From CAVUCH01 sp963739995 (GTDB lineage Bacteria > Acidobacteriota > Vicinamibacteria > Vicinamibacterales > JAENWD01): 64,000 nt of DNA. Each line of letters starts with the position of its first letter. The stretch's first letter is position 1. Below the pieces are notes generated by a model. It was not told where the DNA came from, did not search any database, and saw nothing but the letters and a program-made list of their open reading frames with translations. The DNA lies in assembly GCA_963739995.1 (NCBI GenBank), contig CAVUCH010000024.1:5839-69838 (forward strand), written 5' to 3'. The translations under genes and the position numbers were made by a program. Below, in pieces: positions 17,499 through 26,682 of this stretch.

Positions 17499-17590
17499 CG
17501 TGTCGCGTTCGGAGGGTCAGTTCGCGAGGCAGAAATGAGTATATCATTCGCATTTGCGCCCTCCGGCGGGGGCCCGACCGTTGAATCCTC

Positions 17591-18352
17591 ATGCGTAGTC
17601 GGCTCGGGGCGCGACACTGGTTCGGAGGCCTGGCGTTCGTCGCCGTCGTCGTCGCGCTGCCCGGCTGCCGGGTCCTGGTGCCGCAGCAGGACCAGTACGA
17701 GGAAGAGCTGTACCTCGCCCTCGACGGGTCGGCGACCATGTACGTGAACGGCTCCGTTCCGGCACTCGTGGCGCTGCGGGGACTGGACCTGGACCCCGAT
17801 CCGCTGAAGCCCGTCGACCGGCGGCGCGTTCGAGAACTCTACGAGTCTCCGGTCACACACGTCACCCGTGTCAGCACGTCACGCCGCGCGGGCCGCCGGT
17901 TCGTCCACCTGCGCATCGACGTCCGCAACGTGCGCCGGCTCCCGGAGGCGCGTCCGTTCGCCTGGTCCACCTACGATCTCCGCCGCACCGGAGCCGAGTA
18001 TGTGTACAAGCAGGTGGTGGGCGCCGCCGCTGGGGGCGAGGGCAGCCAGGCGGGATGGCGCGGCTCGGAGGTCGTGGCGTTCCGCATGCACCTGCCGAGC
18101 AGGATTCGCTACCACGATGCACCCTCGAAGATGGTGGAGCGGGGCAACATCCTCGTCTGGGAGCAACCCCTCGCCGATCGGCTGGTGGGCAAGCCGGTCT
18201 CCATCGAGGCGCGCGTCGATACCGAGTCCATTCTGTACCGCACGCTGTGGTTGTTCGGCGTGATGATCGTGGTTGTTGTCACCCTGTTTGCCGGCCTGCT
18301 CTGGTGGATCATGCGGAAAGGCCGGACGCATCCGCCGGCGGCGACCGCCTGA
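17591..18352 (+). CDS. Membrane-anchored protein with lipobox-like N-terminus, unknown function
   Basis: 253 residues. The N-terminal hydrophobic stretch ends L-P-G-C at Cys26, which fits a lipoprotein signal only loosely because Pro is unusual. A second membrane segment lies at about 215-238 (F-G-V-M-I-V-V-V-V-T-L-F-A-G-L-L-W-W), followed by a basic tail. Between them is a beta-rich domain with Y-L-A-L-D-G-S-A-T-M-Y-V-N-G-S-V-P near residue 45. It is divergent from polA and 24 bp upstream of the acetyltransferase gene. I believe it belongs to a family conserved in Acidobacteria; no activity is known to me. Confidence 0.75.
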   Translation: MRSRLGARHWFGGLAFVAVVVALPGCRVLVPQQDQYEEELYLALDGSATMYVNGSVPALVALRGLDLDPDPLKPVDRRRVRELYESPVTHVTRVSTSRRAGRRFVHLRIDVRNVRRLPEARPFAWSTYDLRRTGAEYVYKQVVGAAAGGEGSQAGWRGSEVVAFRMHLPSRIRYHDAPSKMVERGNILVWEQPLADRLVGKPVSIEARVDTESILYRTLWLFGVMIVVVVTLFAGLLWWIMRKGRTHPPAATA

Positions 18353-18376
18353 CCGCGGGCACGAGGTCTGTTTCAC

Positions 18377-18976
18377 ATGAGTCCGAGTGTGTTCTCTGCG
18401 AAACCAAGCGTGCTGCGCTGTTCGCGGTGCGGCAAGTTCGTCGACTGGGCCGAGGCGCGCCTGCAGATCGTCTGCGACTGCCGCCCGCACCTCGATCTCC
18501 CCCCGGTGCTCACGCGCGAGGCCTCGGCGGAAGACCGGGCAGTAGCGCTCGCGTTGTTCCGCCGTGACTTCGGCCGCACGAGCATCGCAAGCTTCGGCGA
18601 GATCATTCCCCTGAGCGAGACATCGACGATCGTCGCCGACATGCAGGGCGACATCTCGGGCGCGCTCGCGTGGAAGCGGCGGGAGGACGCCCTGCAGATC
18701 ATTGCGCTCGCGACCGAGCCAATGTGGCAGCGATCCGGCGTGGGCGGGTACCTGGTTGCGGAAGCCGAGATCGTGGCGCGCCGCACCGGCGCACGACGAG
18801 TCGTGCTCGCGACCACGAACGACAACCTGCCGGCGCTGTACTTCTATCAGCGCCGCGGCTACCGGCTCACCGAGGTTGTGCGTAACGCCTGGCGCGATCA
18901 CGCCGAGCTCACCATCGGTGTGGGGTTTGCGGAAATTCCCGTGCTGGATGAGCTGAGGCTGGAAAAGACGCTCTGA
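18377..18976 (+). CDS. GNAT acetyltransferase with N-terminal zinc ribbon
   Basis: 199 residues. Residues 13-35 form a small zinc-ribbon-like module with C-S-R-C-G and, 14 residues on, C-D-C. The rest is a GNAT domain with the acetyl-CoA loop M-W-Q-R-S-G-V-G-G-Y-L near residues 116-126 and the C-terminal N-L-P-A-L-Y-F-Y-Q-R-R-G-Y. These enzymes move acetyl groups to amines of proteins or small molecules; the substrate is unknown. The gene is probably in an operon with the preceding membrane protein and ends at a convergent junction with a hairpin. Confidence 0.85.
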   Translation: MSPSVFSAKPSVLRCSRCGKFVDWAEARLQIVCDCRPHLDLPPVLTREASAEDRAVALALFRRDFGRTSIASFGEIIPLSETSTIVADMQGDISGALAWKRREDALQIIALATEPMWQRSGVGGYLVAEAEIVARRTGARRVVLATTNDNLPALYFYQRRGYRLTEVVRNAWRDHAELTIGVGFAEIPVLDELRLEKTL

Positions 18977-18988
18977 GCGACGGCTCCA

Positions 18989-19011
18989 GGTGCCGCCGTT
19001 TGGCAGGCACC
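18989..19011. terminator. Bidirectional terminator hairpin
   Basis: GGTGCCGCC, loop GTTT, GGC, a bulged A and GGCACC form a nine-base-pair stem. It sits between the convergent acetyltransferase and BON genes, with only about 12-25 bp to each stop codon. There is no U-run, so termination would be weak or Rho-assisted. Confidence 0.45.
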
Positions 19012-19036
19012 CGGGACCGCGTGTGTCGCGTGCCGA

Positions 19037-19588
19037 CTATCCGACCTTCTCGAGCTGCTCCTGCACTTCGGCGTCGGTCTTCAGCTCGTTCTTGACCGAG
19101 AACGCCCCGAACGTGGTCGCGAGCGATCGCGCCAGCATCCGTTCGACGTTGCTGTTGACCACACCGGTCAACGTCACTCGGCCCTGCTCGACGACGATGT
19201 GAATCGGCGGGTTTGCCATGGCAGCGTAGTGCCCGAAGTTCGAGTGGCCGTAGATGGCGCGCGCGATCCGATACCGGAGGTCGTCGTCGAACGGCGAGAC
19301 CGGCAGGACGCCGATCTGGTTGCGTACGGCGTGCACGCCTTCAATCCGAGACACTCGTGCCGACAGGTCGTCCTTCTTGAAGGGCGCCGTCACCTTCCCG
19401 TTCAGCGTCACCACCCCGTTGTCGACCGAAGCGCTCACGTCGTCGAAAATCGTGAACCGGGTGTACTTCTGCACCTCGCTGGCCACATCGTTCAGGACCT
19501 GCAGGTTCTTCCGCTCTTGGGTCTGGCCAGACGCGGGTGCGACGAAAACCGCGAGAGCCAGCGCTGCGAGCATCAACTGCTTCAACAT
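19037..19588 (-). CDS. Periplasmic BON-domain protein (OsmY-like)
   Basis: 183 residues from the ATG at 19588, which has AGGAGG 7 nt upstream. A signal peptide (L-M-L-A-A-L-A-L-A-V-F-V-A-P-A-S-G) is followed by two BON domains. The first is at about 45-105, with S-V-D-N-G-V-V-T-L-N-G-K-V; the second is at about 110-175, with V-V-E-Q-G-R-V-T-L-T-G-V-V. BON proteins bind phospholipid and help keep the envelope intact under stress. The gene stands alone. An in-frame extension to 19807 exists but lacks a ribosome binding site and codes for Arg/Pro-rich sequence, so it was left out. Confidence 0.88.
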   Translation of the reverse strand: MLKQLMLAALALAVFVAPASGQTQERKNLQVLNDVASEVQKYTRFTIFDDVSASVDNGVVTLNGKVTAPFKKDDLSARVSRIEGVHAVRNQIGVLPVSPFDDDLRYRIARAIYGHSNFGHYAAMANPPIHIVVEQGRVTLTGVVNSNVERMLARSLATTFGAFSVKNELKTDAEVQEQLEKVG

Positions 19589-19866
19589 CTTCTTTCCTCC
19601 TGCCGGCATCGTGCCGGCCGCGCTGACCCAGCCTTCAGGGGCAAGGGGTGTACCAGTCGGCCGGAGCGGCGCGCGTGTGATTTGGGGCGTAAGTACACGT
19701 TTTTTCGGTCGCGCGGATGACCTGCCGACAGGACGATGGCGCCGTACCGGAGGACAGCCGAGGGAGGTCTCCGACGCTGACGGCCCGACGCAGTCGGCCC
19801 GCCTCACGGGGCGGATCAGCGGTCAGTGCGCCGGAGGTGGCAGCCCGGGCGTGAAGCCCGACGCGG

Positions 19867-19872
19867 TATGAT
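19867..19872 (+). promoter_or_regulatory. TATGAT -10 element next to the ZIP transporter start
   Basis: TATGAT (five of six consensus bases) ends 9 nt before the GTG at 19882 with no ribosome binding site between. It matches the spacing seen upstream of DUF1015, pcnB and the inositol-phosphate synthase gene. Confidence 0.4.
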
Positions 19873-19881
19873 CCCGCGCGC

Positions 19882-20612
19882 GTGTCCCCCTATTTCTACG
19901 CGATCGGTCTCAGCCTGATCGGCGGCTTCGGCGGGCTGCTGGTCGCGTCAACGTTGCTGCTATTCCCGGACGGCGTGCGGGTGAAGATCGTGCCCTGGCT
20001 GGTGAGCTACGCTGTGGGCACGCTGCTGGGCGTGGCGCTGCTCGCGTTGCTGCCCGAAGCCTTGCAGGTCATGCCGCCACGACGTGTCTTCGAGTCGCTG
20101 CTCGGCGGCATCCTGCTGTTCTTCGTGCTCGAGAAGCTGGTCTTGTGGCGGCACTGCCACACGAACGACTGCGAGGTGCACAGCACTGGCGCGTCGCTCG
20201 TGCTCATCGGCGATGCATTTCACAACTTCGTGGACGGGGCGATGATCGGGGCGGCCGTGCTCACGTCCGTGCCGCTGGGCGTCAGCACCGCCATTGCCGT
20301 CGCCACGCACGAAGTACCCAGGAGGTCGGTGACTTCGCCGTCCTGCTGCATGCGGGCTACAGCCGCAGGCGCGCGCTGCTGCTCAACGTGCTCTCGGGCG
20401 CTTCCGCGGTCGTCGGCGCCGCGATCGCCGTGCTGCTCGTCGACGCCATGCCGACGCTCAAGCCATACCTGCTGTGCGTGGCCGCCGCCAGCTTCCTCTA
20501 CATCGCGATGGCCGATCTGATACCGGATCTGCACAGCGGCCGGATCGCAGGCGGCGCGTTTCGTCAGTTGCTGCTCGTCGCTGCCGGCGTGATGACGGCG
20601 TACTTCCTCTGA
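19882..20612 (+). CDS. ZIP family metal transporter, one frameshift
   Basis: About 243 residues once one frameshift is repaired, with eight hydrophobic segments. Transmembrane helix 4 carries H-N-F-V-D-G (about residues 113-118) and helix 5 carries H-E-V-P-Q-E-V-G-D-F, the paired metal-binding motifs of ZIP importers of zinc, iron or manganese. The first frame fails at H-E-V-P and runs on as Arg/Ser-rich noise, while Q-E-V-G-D-F-A-V-L-L-H-A-G continues in another frame to 20612. Adding one C to the CCC run at 20316-20318, right after AAGTAC, joins them. The start is a GTG. A cytosolic C-H-T-N-D-C-E-V-H loop (about residue 95) could bind metal. Confidence 0.8.
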
Positions 20613-20645
20613 GGCGTCAAATCCGGAGACAACCGGGTTGCCGAC

Positions 20646-20665
20646 GGCCCGAGCGGACTCGGGCC
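20646..20665. repeat. Dispersed hairpin element, copy 2
   Basis: GGCCCGAG, loop CGGA, CTCGGGCC: a perfect eight-base-pair stem 33 bp behind the ZIP stop codon. It matches copy 1 at 9603-9622 except for one base. Its position between a plus-strand and a minus-strand gene end suits a terminator or a REP-like element. Confidence 0.6.
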
Positions 20666-20729
20666 GCTGCAGGGGGCTTCGCTCGGCGAACCGGGCTGGG
20701 TATGCCACTCGCGCGGTACCCAGGCGGTC

Positions 20730-21860
20730 TCAGGTCGCCATGTAGCCGCGGCGGGCCCGGACCTGGTAGCGCTTGTCGCGGACCTCGACCCGGATCTCGT
20801 GCCAGCGGCCGTCCTTCTTGGCGGCGGCCGGGTAAGCGAAGAAGTACTGCTGGCTCAACTCGTCGGCAATGTTCTGGGTCGCGGGCCCGAGGTCTCGGCT
20901 CGACCGCACGATCTCGGTGCGCCCGCCGCTGTCGTCCGTGATCGCACGCAGCGCGCCCACGTTCACCCTATCGTCCTGGCGATGCCAGGGCCCCTGGCCC
21001 GAGCCCCCGCCGCCGCCACCCGGTGCCGGAAACGGTCTTCCGCGCCGTGGGATCGGGAAGGGCAACGGTCCCCGGATCGGGGGCCGCGGCGGGATGACCG
21101 GCGGCCGCCGGAAGATGCCGGTGACGTCGCTCTCGCCGTCGATCCCGATCGCGTACACCAGCACCTCGCTCTGGCGAACGAGCTGTTTCACCTCGGAGAT
21201 GTGCGTCTCGGAGTTGGTGTCGTTGCCGTCGGAAATCACCAGTATCGCCTTCTTGCGATTGGTGCCCTGGTCGGCCAGCGGCACGGCCTCGGCCACCGCG
21301 TCGTACATCGCCGTGCCCCCGCGGGGGGTGATTCGTCGGAGCGCCCGGCTGATCCGACTTTTGTCGGTGCTCCACCCCTGTTCGAGGTCGGTGTCGGTGC
21401 TGAACCGGATGAGGAACACCTCGTCATTGGCGTCCAGCAAGTCGAACAGGAATCGCTCGAGCGCCGCCTGGGCGTGCGCGAACTTGTCGCCCGCCATGCT
21501 GCCGCTGGTGTCGAGCACGATGCCGAGGCTTACCGGTACGCGCTCTGCGTTGAAGTGCGTAATCGTCTGCTCCTGCCCATCCTCGAACACGACGAAGTCC
21601 TCCTTCCGGAGGTTGGGCACAAAGCGCCCGGACCCGTCCGTGACGGTCGCCGACACGTTGATGAGCTCTACGCCCGTGCGAAAGCGGAAGCCCTCCTCCG
21701 ACTGCTCGTCGCCGGACGTCTGCCGTTCGCGTTCTTCCGCGCGTTCCTGCGGGCGCTGCGACGCAGGCGACTGCTGCGCAGCGAGCACTGAGCCGCCGAG
21801 CAGGACGGCGACGACGGCGCCAAGTAGCGAGAACCGATCTGATCGCTGCATGGATGACAC
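20730..21860 (-). CDS. Secreted VWA-domain protein (VWFA-related Acidobacterial type)
   Basis: 376 residues. An N-terminal signal peptide (about 10-28) is followed by a charged linker and a beta-sandwich entry domain (F-R-F-R-T-G-V-E-L-I-N-V-S-A-T-V-T-D). A von Willebrand A domain (about 108-320) follows, with the metal-ion site D-T-S-G-S at 117-121 and later I-S-D-G-N-D-T-N. A Pro/Gly-rich insert (about 255-295) interrupts it. The arrangement is the one named 'VWFA-related Acidobacterial domain'. It likely binds protein ligands outside the membrane. It is the last gene of a three-gene operon with TonB-like and FxLYD proteins; the upstream stop is 2 nt from this GTG start, and an ATG lies at 21851. 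Confidence 0.87.
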   Translation of the reverse strand: MSSMQRSDRFSLLGAVVAVLLGGSVLAAQQSPASQRPQERAEERERQTSGDEQSEEGFRFRTGVELINVSATVTDGSGRFVPNLRKEDFVVFEDGQEQTITHFNAERVPVSLGIVLDTSGSMAGDKFAHAQAALERFLFDLLDANDEVFLIRFSTDTDLEQGWSTDKSRISRALRRITPRGGTAMYDAVAEAVPLADQGTNRKKAILVISDGNDTNSETHISEVKQLVRQSEVLVYAIGIDGESDVTGIFRRPPVIPPRPPIRGPLPFPIPRRGRPFPAPGGGGGGSGQGPWHRQDDRVNVGALRAITDDSGGRTEIVRSSRDLGPATQNIADELSQQYFFAYPAAAKKDGRWHEIRVEVRDKRYQVRARRGYMAT

Positions 21861-21862
21861 CT

Positions 21863-22762
21863 TCAGCGTGTGGCTGCCGGACGCCCGGCGAGGGGCACGG
21901 CCTCGCGGCGATCGACATGCGGCAGCACATCATCGCCCTCGCGGAAGCTCACACGGTACCGGCTGACGTCAGCAGCGCCCGGCACGGTGATGACGAACGG
22001 CGATTCGTCGCCTGGCGCGAGCGCCTGGTAATCGAGCGGCGCCCGCCCGCTGGCCACGAAGGATCCCTTGCGGTCGAAGAGGAAGACCACCGCAGCCACC
22101 TGCCGGCGGTCCGTGGCCCCCGACGGGTTCCGCACCATGCCCGACACGGTCAGCGTTTCGCCCTCACGCGCCTGCCGCAGCGAGACGAGCTCCAGCGGGA
22201 CATTCGGCGTCCCGGCCGCAACGCTCGTCGGGCCGGCAGCGGCCTCGGGCTGTCCACTGAGGAAGTAGATCGTCGCCAGCGCCAGCGCCACGATAACCGC
22301 GCCGATGATCGGGACCAGCATGCGGTTTGATGCTGATTCGGTGAACGCGGACTGGAACAGCACCGCACGGCCAGCCCCATCGCCCTGGAGTGCGCCATCG
22401 TCGCGCGTGGCCGGAACGCGTGCCGGAAGGGGGGCGGCACCTCCCGCGGAACGATCCCGGTCGGTGCTGGCACGACGGGGTGCCGGCGCCGTGCCCTGTG
22501 CCGTGCGGGCGACGGGCATCGGCGTGTGTTCCCGGAACGGCTCGCGCTGTGTCCGGCCGAGCGGGACGTCTCCGGCTGGGGCCGCATACGCAATGGGCTG
22601 GCGGCCAGCGCTTTCAGGGATGTGCCCGATCTCCTGCGCCAGCGCCGTCACGCGCGCGTTCGAGCGGATGCGCTCGTCGCGAATGAGCCGCGCCGCATAG
22701 AGCAGCACCGCCCCGGTGGTGCCGAGCGAGGCGAGGGTGATGAGCACTAGTGCGCTGTCCAT
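21863..22762 (-). CDS. Two-transmembrane protein with C-terminal FxLYD-like domain
   Basis: 299 residues from the ATG at 22762. An N-terminal membrane segment (about 3-22) is followed by about 120 residues of Ala/Pro/Arg-rich cytoplasmic linker. A second membrane helix lies at about 148-170 (L-V-P-I-I-G-A-V-I-V-A-L-A-L). The last 100 residues are a beta domain of FxLYD type (L-T-V-S-G-M-V-R-N-P-S-G, then D-Y-Q-A-L-A-P-G-D-E-S-P-F). Such domains often sit in envelope proteins with no known activity. It starts 7 bp after the TonB gene stop and ends 2 bp before the VWA gene, so the three are surely cotranscribed. Confidence 0.75.
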   Translation of the reverse strand: MDSALVLITLASLGTTGAVLLYAARLIRDERIRSNARVTALAQEIGHIPESAGRQPIAYAAPAGDVPLGRTQREPFREHTPMPVARTAQGTAPAPRRASTDRDRSAGGAAPLPARVPATRDDGALQGDGAGRAVLFQSAFTESASNRMLVPIIGAVIVALALATIYFLSGQPEAAAGPTSVAAGTPNVPLELVSLRQAREGETLTVSGMVRNPSGATDRRQVAAVVFLFDRKGSFVASGRAPLDYQALAPGDESPFVITVPGAADVSRYRVSFREGDDVLPHVDRREAVPLAGRPAATR

Positions 22763-22769
22763 GATGACC

Positions 22770-23927
22770 TCACCGAATCTTGAATTCCATTGCAACTTCG
22801 ACGAGCACGTCTACCGGCACGCCGCGCCGCTTTCCGGGCGAGAAGCGCCACTGACGAACGGCCTGCACCGCCCTGGCATCGAGGCCGTGGCCGAGCCCCT
22901 GCAGCAGTCGCACCTCACCCACCGAGCCATCGCGGCGCACGACGATCTCCATTACCACATCACCTTCGACGCCGCGCGTGCGGGCTTCCTCGGTGTAGTC
23001 CGGCTTCACCTCACGCAGCAGCGACGGAGGTGAGACACCGCTCCCCGGCCGATACGGCCCGCCGCCGGTGCCGCCGCCCAATCCATCGCCAATGCCGCTG
23101 CCCTCGCCCTCGCCTATGCCGGTGCCCTCACCAGTGCCCACGCCGCCACCGGTGCCCTGCCCTCGGCTGTCCGTGGGCGGCGCGGCCTCTTCGAGCACGC
23201 CCGCCCGATCGCGGTCGTCGGCCGGCGCGGTCGCGACCGGTGCCTGCACGGGCGGCAGCCGCTCGGGCTCGACCTCCGGCAGCGGGGGCTCCGGACGCGG
23301 AGGCTCCGGTCTGGGCGGCGGCTGACGGACAGGAAGTGGGCTGCTGAGAGACTGGCGTCCCTTTCGCTGCGCCCTGGGCGCAGGCACCTGCATCTTCAGC
23401 CCCCCGCCGCCGCCCCCACCGCCCGGTCCTGGCACCGCAAGATAGACCATCCGGAGATTCTGGGGGACCATGCGTTCGTCGGCGCTCTGCACGGACCGCC
23501 CGAAGCCGAGCGTGGTCGCCACGACGACTGCCGCAACCATCCCAGCGTGGGCGACTGTCGAGATGGCGAACGGCGCCCGGGCTGTGCCTGCCGCGCCCGG
23601 GCGCGAGCTGAACAGCGCGGGAGCCTGGCTGCTCCCGGCGGCGAGCGGGAGGCCAGCCGCAAGAGCACGACCGGCACGCACCGCCTCCCGACGGGCCACG
23701 AGCGGTTGACGGCTCTCGGCCGGAACCGCGCGAATCGCGCCGGCCTCGATGAGCGCCGACACCTCGGCTTCGCTGACGCCACAGGCGCGCGCGATCTCAG
23801 CTGCCGTGAAGACTTCCGGAAGGATCGGAGACTGGAGCACGTCCTGGCAGTGGCAAAAGGGCTGCCCACGTCGAGAACCGACGGAATCCCCACAACTAGC
23901 TGAAATCGCAGCAAAAACACGAAGCAT
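22770..23927 (-). CDS. TonB-family protein with N-terminal helix-turn-helix
   Basis: About 385 residues from the ATG at 23927 (the frame is open to another ATG at 23969). In order: a Cys-bearing N-terminus (F-C-H-C-Q-D); a MerR/excisionase-like helix-turn-helix (F-T-A-A-E-I-A-R-A-C-G-V-S-E-A-E-V, about residues 40-56); one membrane segment (H-A-G-M-V-A-A-V-V-V-A-T-T-L-G); a Pro- and Gly-rich periplasmic spacer; and a TonB C-terminal domain (K-P-D-Y-T-E-E-A-R-T-R-G, then V-R-Q-W-R-F-S-P-G). TonB passes proton-motive energy to outer-membrane receptors. The cytoplasmic DNA-binding-like module is unusual and could couple transport to gene control or simply bind protein. No ExbB/ExbD gene is nearby. 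Confidence 0.82.
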   Translation of the reverse strand: MLRVFAAISASCGDSVGSRRGQPFCHCQDVLQSPILPEVFTAAEIARACGVSEAEVSALIEAGAIRAVPAESRQPLVARREAVRAGRALAAGLPLAAGSSQAPALFSSRPGAAGTARAPFAISTVAHAGMVAAVVVATTLGFGRSVQSADERMVPQNLRMVYLAVPGPGGGGGGGGLKMQVPAPRAQRKGRQSLSSPLPVRQPPPRPEPPRPEPPLPEVEPERLPPVQAPVATAPADDRDRAGVLEEAAPPTDSRGQGTGGGVGTGEGTGIGEGEGSGIGDGLGGGTGGGPYRPGSGVSPPSLLREVKPDYTEEARTRGVEGDVVMEIVVRRDGSVGEVRLLQGLGHGLDARAVQAVRQWRFSPGKRRGVPVDVLVEVAMEFKIR

Positions 23928-24041
23928 TGAGCAGGGCCGCACCGCCTGCCGCCCGGGCTGTCGTCGCATCGGGACAGGGTGGTGATACCGGCAGAGGCCA
24001 ACGGCCGACGGGAGATTCGGGCTCGGAGCCGGCGAACCGAG

Positions 24042-24590
24042 CTACATCGGGCGCGCCGCTTCCACGTACCCGACTCCTTCGCGTGCGGCGAGCAGACGCG
24101 CGGCGATGAAGCCGGTGTCGCGCAGCAGGTCCAGCAGCGGCTGGACGTCTGGAGCTTTCGACGTGATGCCGAACAGCCCTGCGAGCGCACTGGTCGGTGC
24201 GGGCACCGCCAGGATGATGCGTCCGCCGGGGCGCAACACGCGCCGCAGATCCGTGAGCAGGGCGACCGATGTGCAGTGCGTTTCGTCGCGCGGCTCGCGG
24301 TCGTCGACGAGGACGAGGTCAAAGGAGCCGTCGGGCAGCGGCAGCGGCAACGCGATCGGGCCCGCGTCCAGCAGGACGCCGTGCTCGACCGCCGCTGCCT
24401 GCACGCGAGAGACCGCGTCCGAGTCGGTCGTCAGCGCGTAGGCTCCACCTGTGATGCCCACCTTCGCCGCCATGTCCAGGAACGGCCCCGGATGGCTACC
24501 GATCACACCGACGATTCGGTGGCCCATGCGAACGCCCGTGATGGATACGATGAGCGGTTCCTGCGGCCGGGCGTTCCGGAATAGCGCCAT
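24042..24590 (-). CDS. Class I SAM-dependent methyltransferase-like protein
   Basis: 182 residues, starting at the ATG at 24590. The Rossmann pattern is present but weak at motif I (I-V-G-V-I-G-S-H-P-G, about residues 26-35). It is clearer later: D-G-S-F-D-L-V-L-V-D-D near 90-100 and the post-motif L-R-R-V-L-R-P-G-G-R-I-I-L-A-V near 115-130, typical of UbiE-type enzymes. The acceptor is unknown. It is divergent from the inositol-3-phosphate synthase gene with only 27 bp between start codons, so the two promoters overlap and the genes may be controlled together. Confidence 0.75.
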   Translation of the reverse strand: MALFRNARPQEPLIVSITGVRMGHRIVGVIGSHPGPFLDMAAKVGITGGAYALTTDSDAVSRVQAAAVEHGVLLDAGPIALPLPLPDGSFDLVLVDDREPRDETHCTSVALLTDLRRVLRPGGRIILAVPAPTSALAGLFGITSKAPDVQPLLDLLRDTGFIAARLLAAREGVGYVEAARPM

Positions 24591-24600
24591 AGTCGAATGA

Positions 24601-24606
24601 TATAGT
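24601..24606 (+). promoter_or_regulatory. TATAGT -10 element next to the inositol-phosphate synthase start
   Basis: TATAGT ends 11 nt before the ATG at 24618. No ribosome binding site is seen. The opposite strand of the same 27-bp spacer must hold the methyltransferase promoter; TATCAT is present there 6 nt from its ATG. Confidence 0.4.
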
Positions 24607-24617
24607 GCTGATTCGCG

Positions 24618-25928
<1,311 letters not shown>

Positions 25929-25941
25929 GTCGAACGGCGCA

Positions 25942-25994
25942 GTAGGCGGTGGGCGGTAGGCCGTGGGCGGTAGGCCGTGGGCGGTAGGTGGTAG
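25942..25994 (+). repeat. Intergenic heptamer/14-mer repeat (GTAGGCC-GTGGGCG)
   Basis: Three and a half copies of a 14-base unit made of two related heptamers: GTAGGC(G/C) and GTGGGCG, ending in GTAGGTG and GTAGGAA. It lies 13 bp behind the inositol-phosphate synthase stop. This is the longest of the three heptamer arrays in the window. Confidence 0.8.
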
Positions 25995-26058
25995 GAAATC
26001 GGCGGTAGCGCCGTGGGGTAGATGCGAACGGATTCGGAATCGAGAGAGCCGCCTGTAC

Positions 26059-26610
26059 ATGTCCTCGAAGCTGATGATGCCCGCGCTGCTTGCCGGCTTG
26101 CTGCTCGGCGTCTTGTCGTCCCTGCCGATTGTGAGTGCCGGGAACTGCTGCTGCGGCCTCTGGTTCGTTACGGCCGGCGTGCTCGCGGCCTGGGTGATGC
26201 AGCAGAATCAGCCGTTCCCGATCACGCTCGGCGATGGCGCGCTCGCCGGCCTGCTCGCCAGCGTCGTGGGGACGGTGGTCTGGGCGATCCTGTACGCGCC
26301 GCTGCAGGCAGTCACCGGCGTGTGGCACCGTCAGTTCGCCGAGCGCCTCCTCGACTCCGCGGCCGATCTGCCGCCAAACTTCCGCGAGATGCTCGAGAAC
26401 AGTCAGGGACCGGGCCACCTGGTCGTCGGTCTGGTCATCGGGTTCCTGTTCATGCTCGTCGTCGGTGGGGCGTTCACGACGCTCGGCGGGCTCCTTGGCG
26501 CGCTGCTGTTCAAGAAGGACGTGCCCCCCCAGCCAGGACCGCCGGGGCCGCCCCCGCTCGTGCCACCGCCGCCGATGGTGCCCCCCGTTCCACCGGCATC
26601 AGCCCCCTGA
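26059..26610 (+). CDS. Small integral membrane protein with Pro-rich tail
   Basis: 183 residues from the ATG at 26059, with four hydrophobic segments (about 5-25, 30-50, 60-85 and 118-145). An N-C-C-C-G motif sits between the first two. The last 30 residues are nearly all Pro, Gly and Val, like a flexible linker or an SH3-type ligand. The family looks like small predicted membrane proteins found widely in Acidobacteria; I cannot assign a function. It ends 72 bp before the acetyl-CoA synthetase gene on the same strand. Confidence 0.72.
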   Translation: MSSKLMMPALLAGLLLGVLSSLPIVSAGNCCCGLWFVTAGVLAAWVMQQNQPFPITLGDGALAGLLASVVGTVVWAILYAPLQAVTGVWHRQFAERLLDSAADLPPNFREMLENSQGPGHLVVGLVIGFLFMLVVGGAFTTLGGLLGALLFKKDVPPQPGPPGPPPLVPPPPMVPPVPPASAP

Positions 26611-26682
26611 ACCTGGTGCCGGGCCGGCAGGCTCGGTGCCGTATCTACGGCCGCAGCCACTCTGCGGCCGATGCCGAGTGAT

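Noticed and set aside
19779..19800. GGCCCGACGCAGTCGGCCC as a third copy of the dispersed hairpin
   Set aside because: Only a four-base central stem forms and the loop differs, so it is not the same element.
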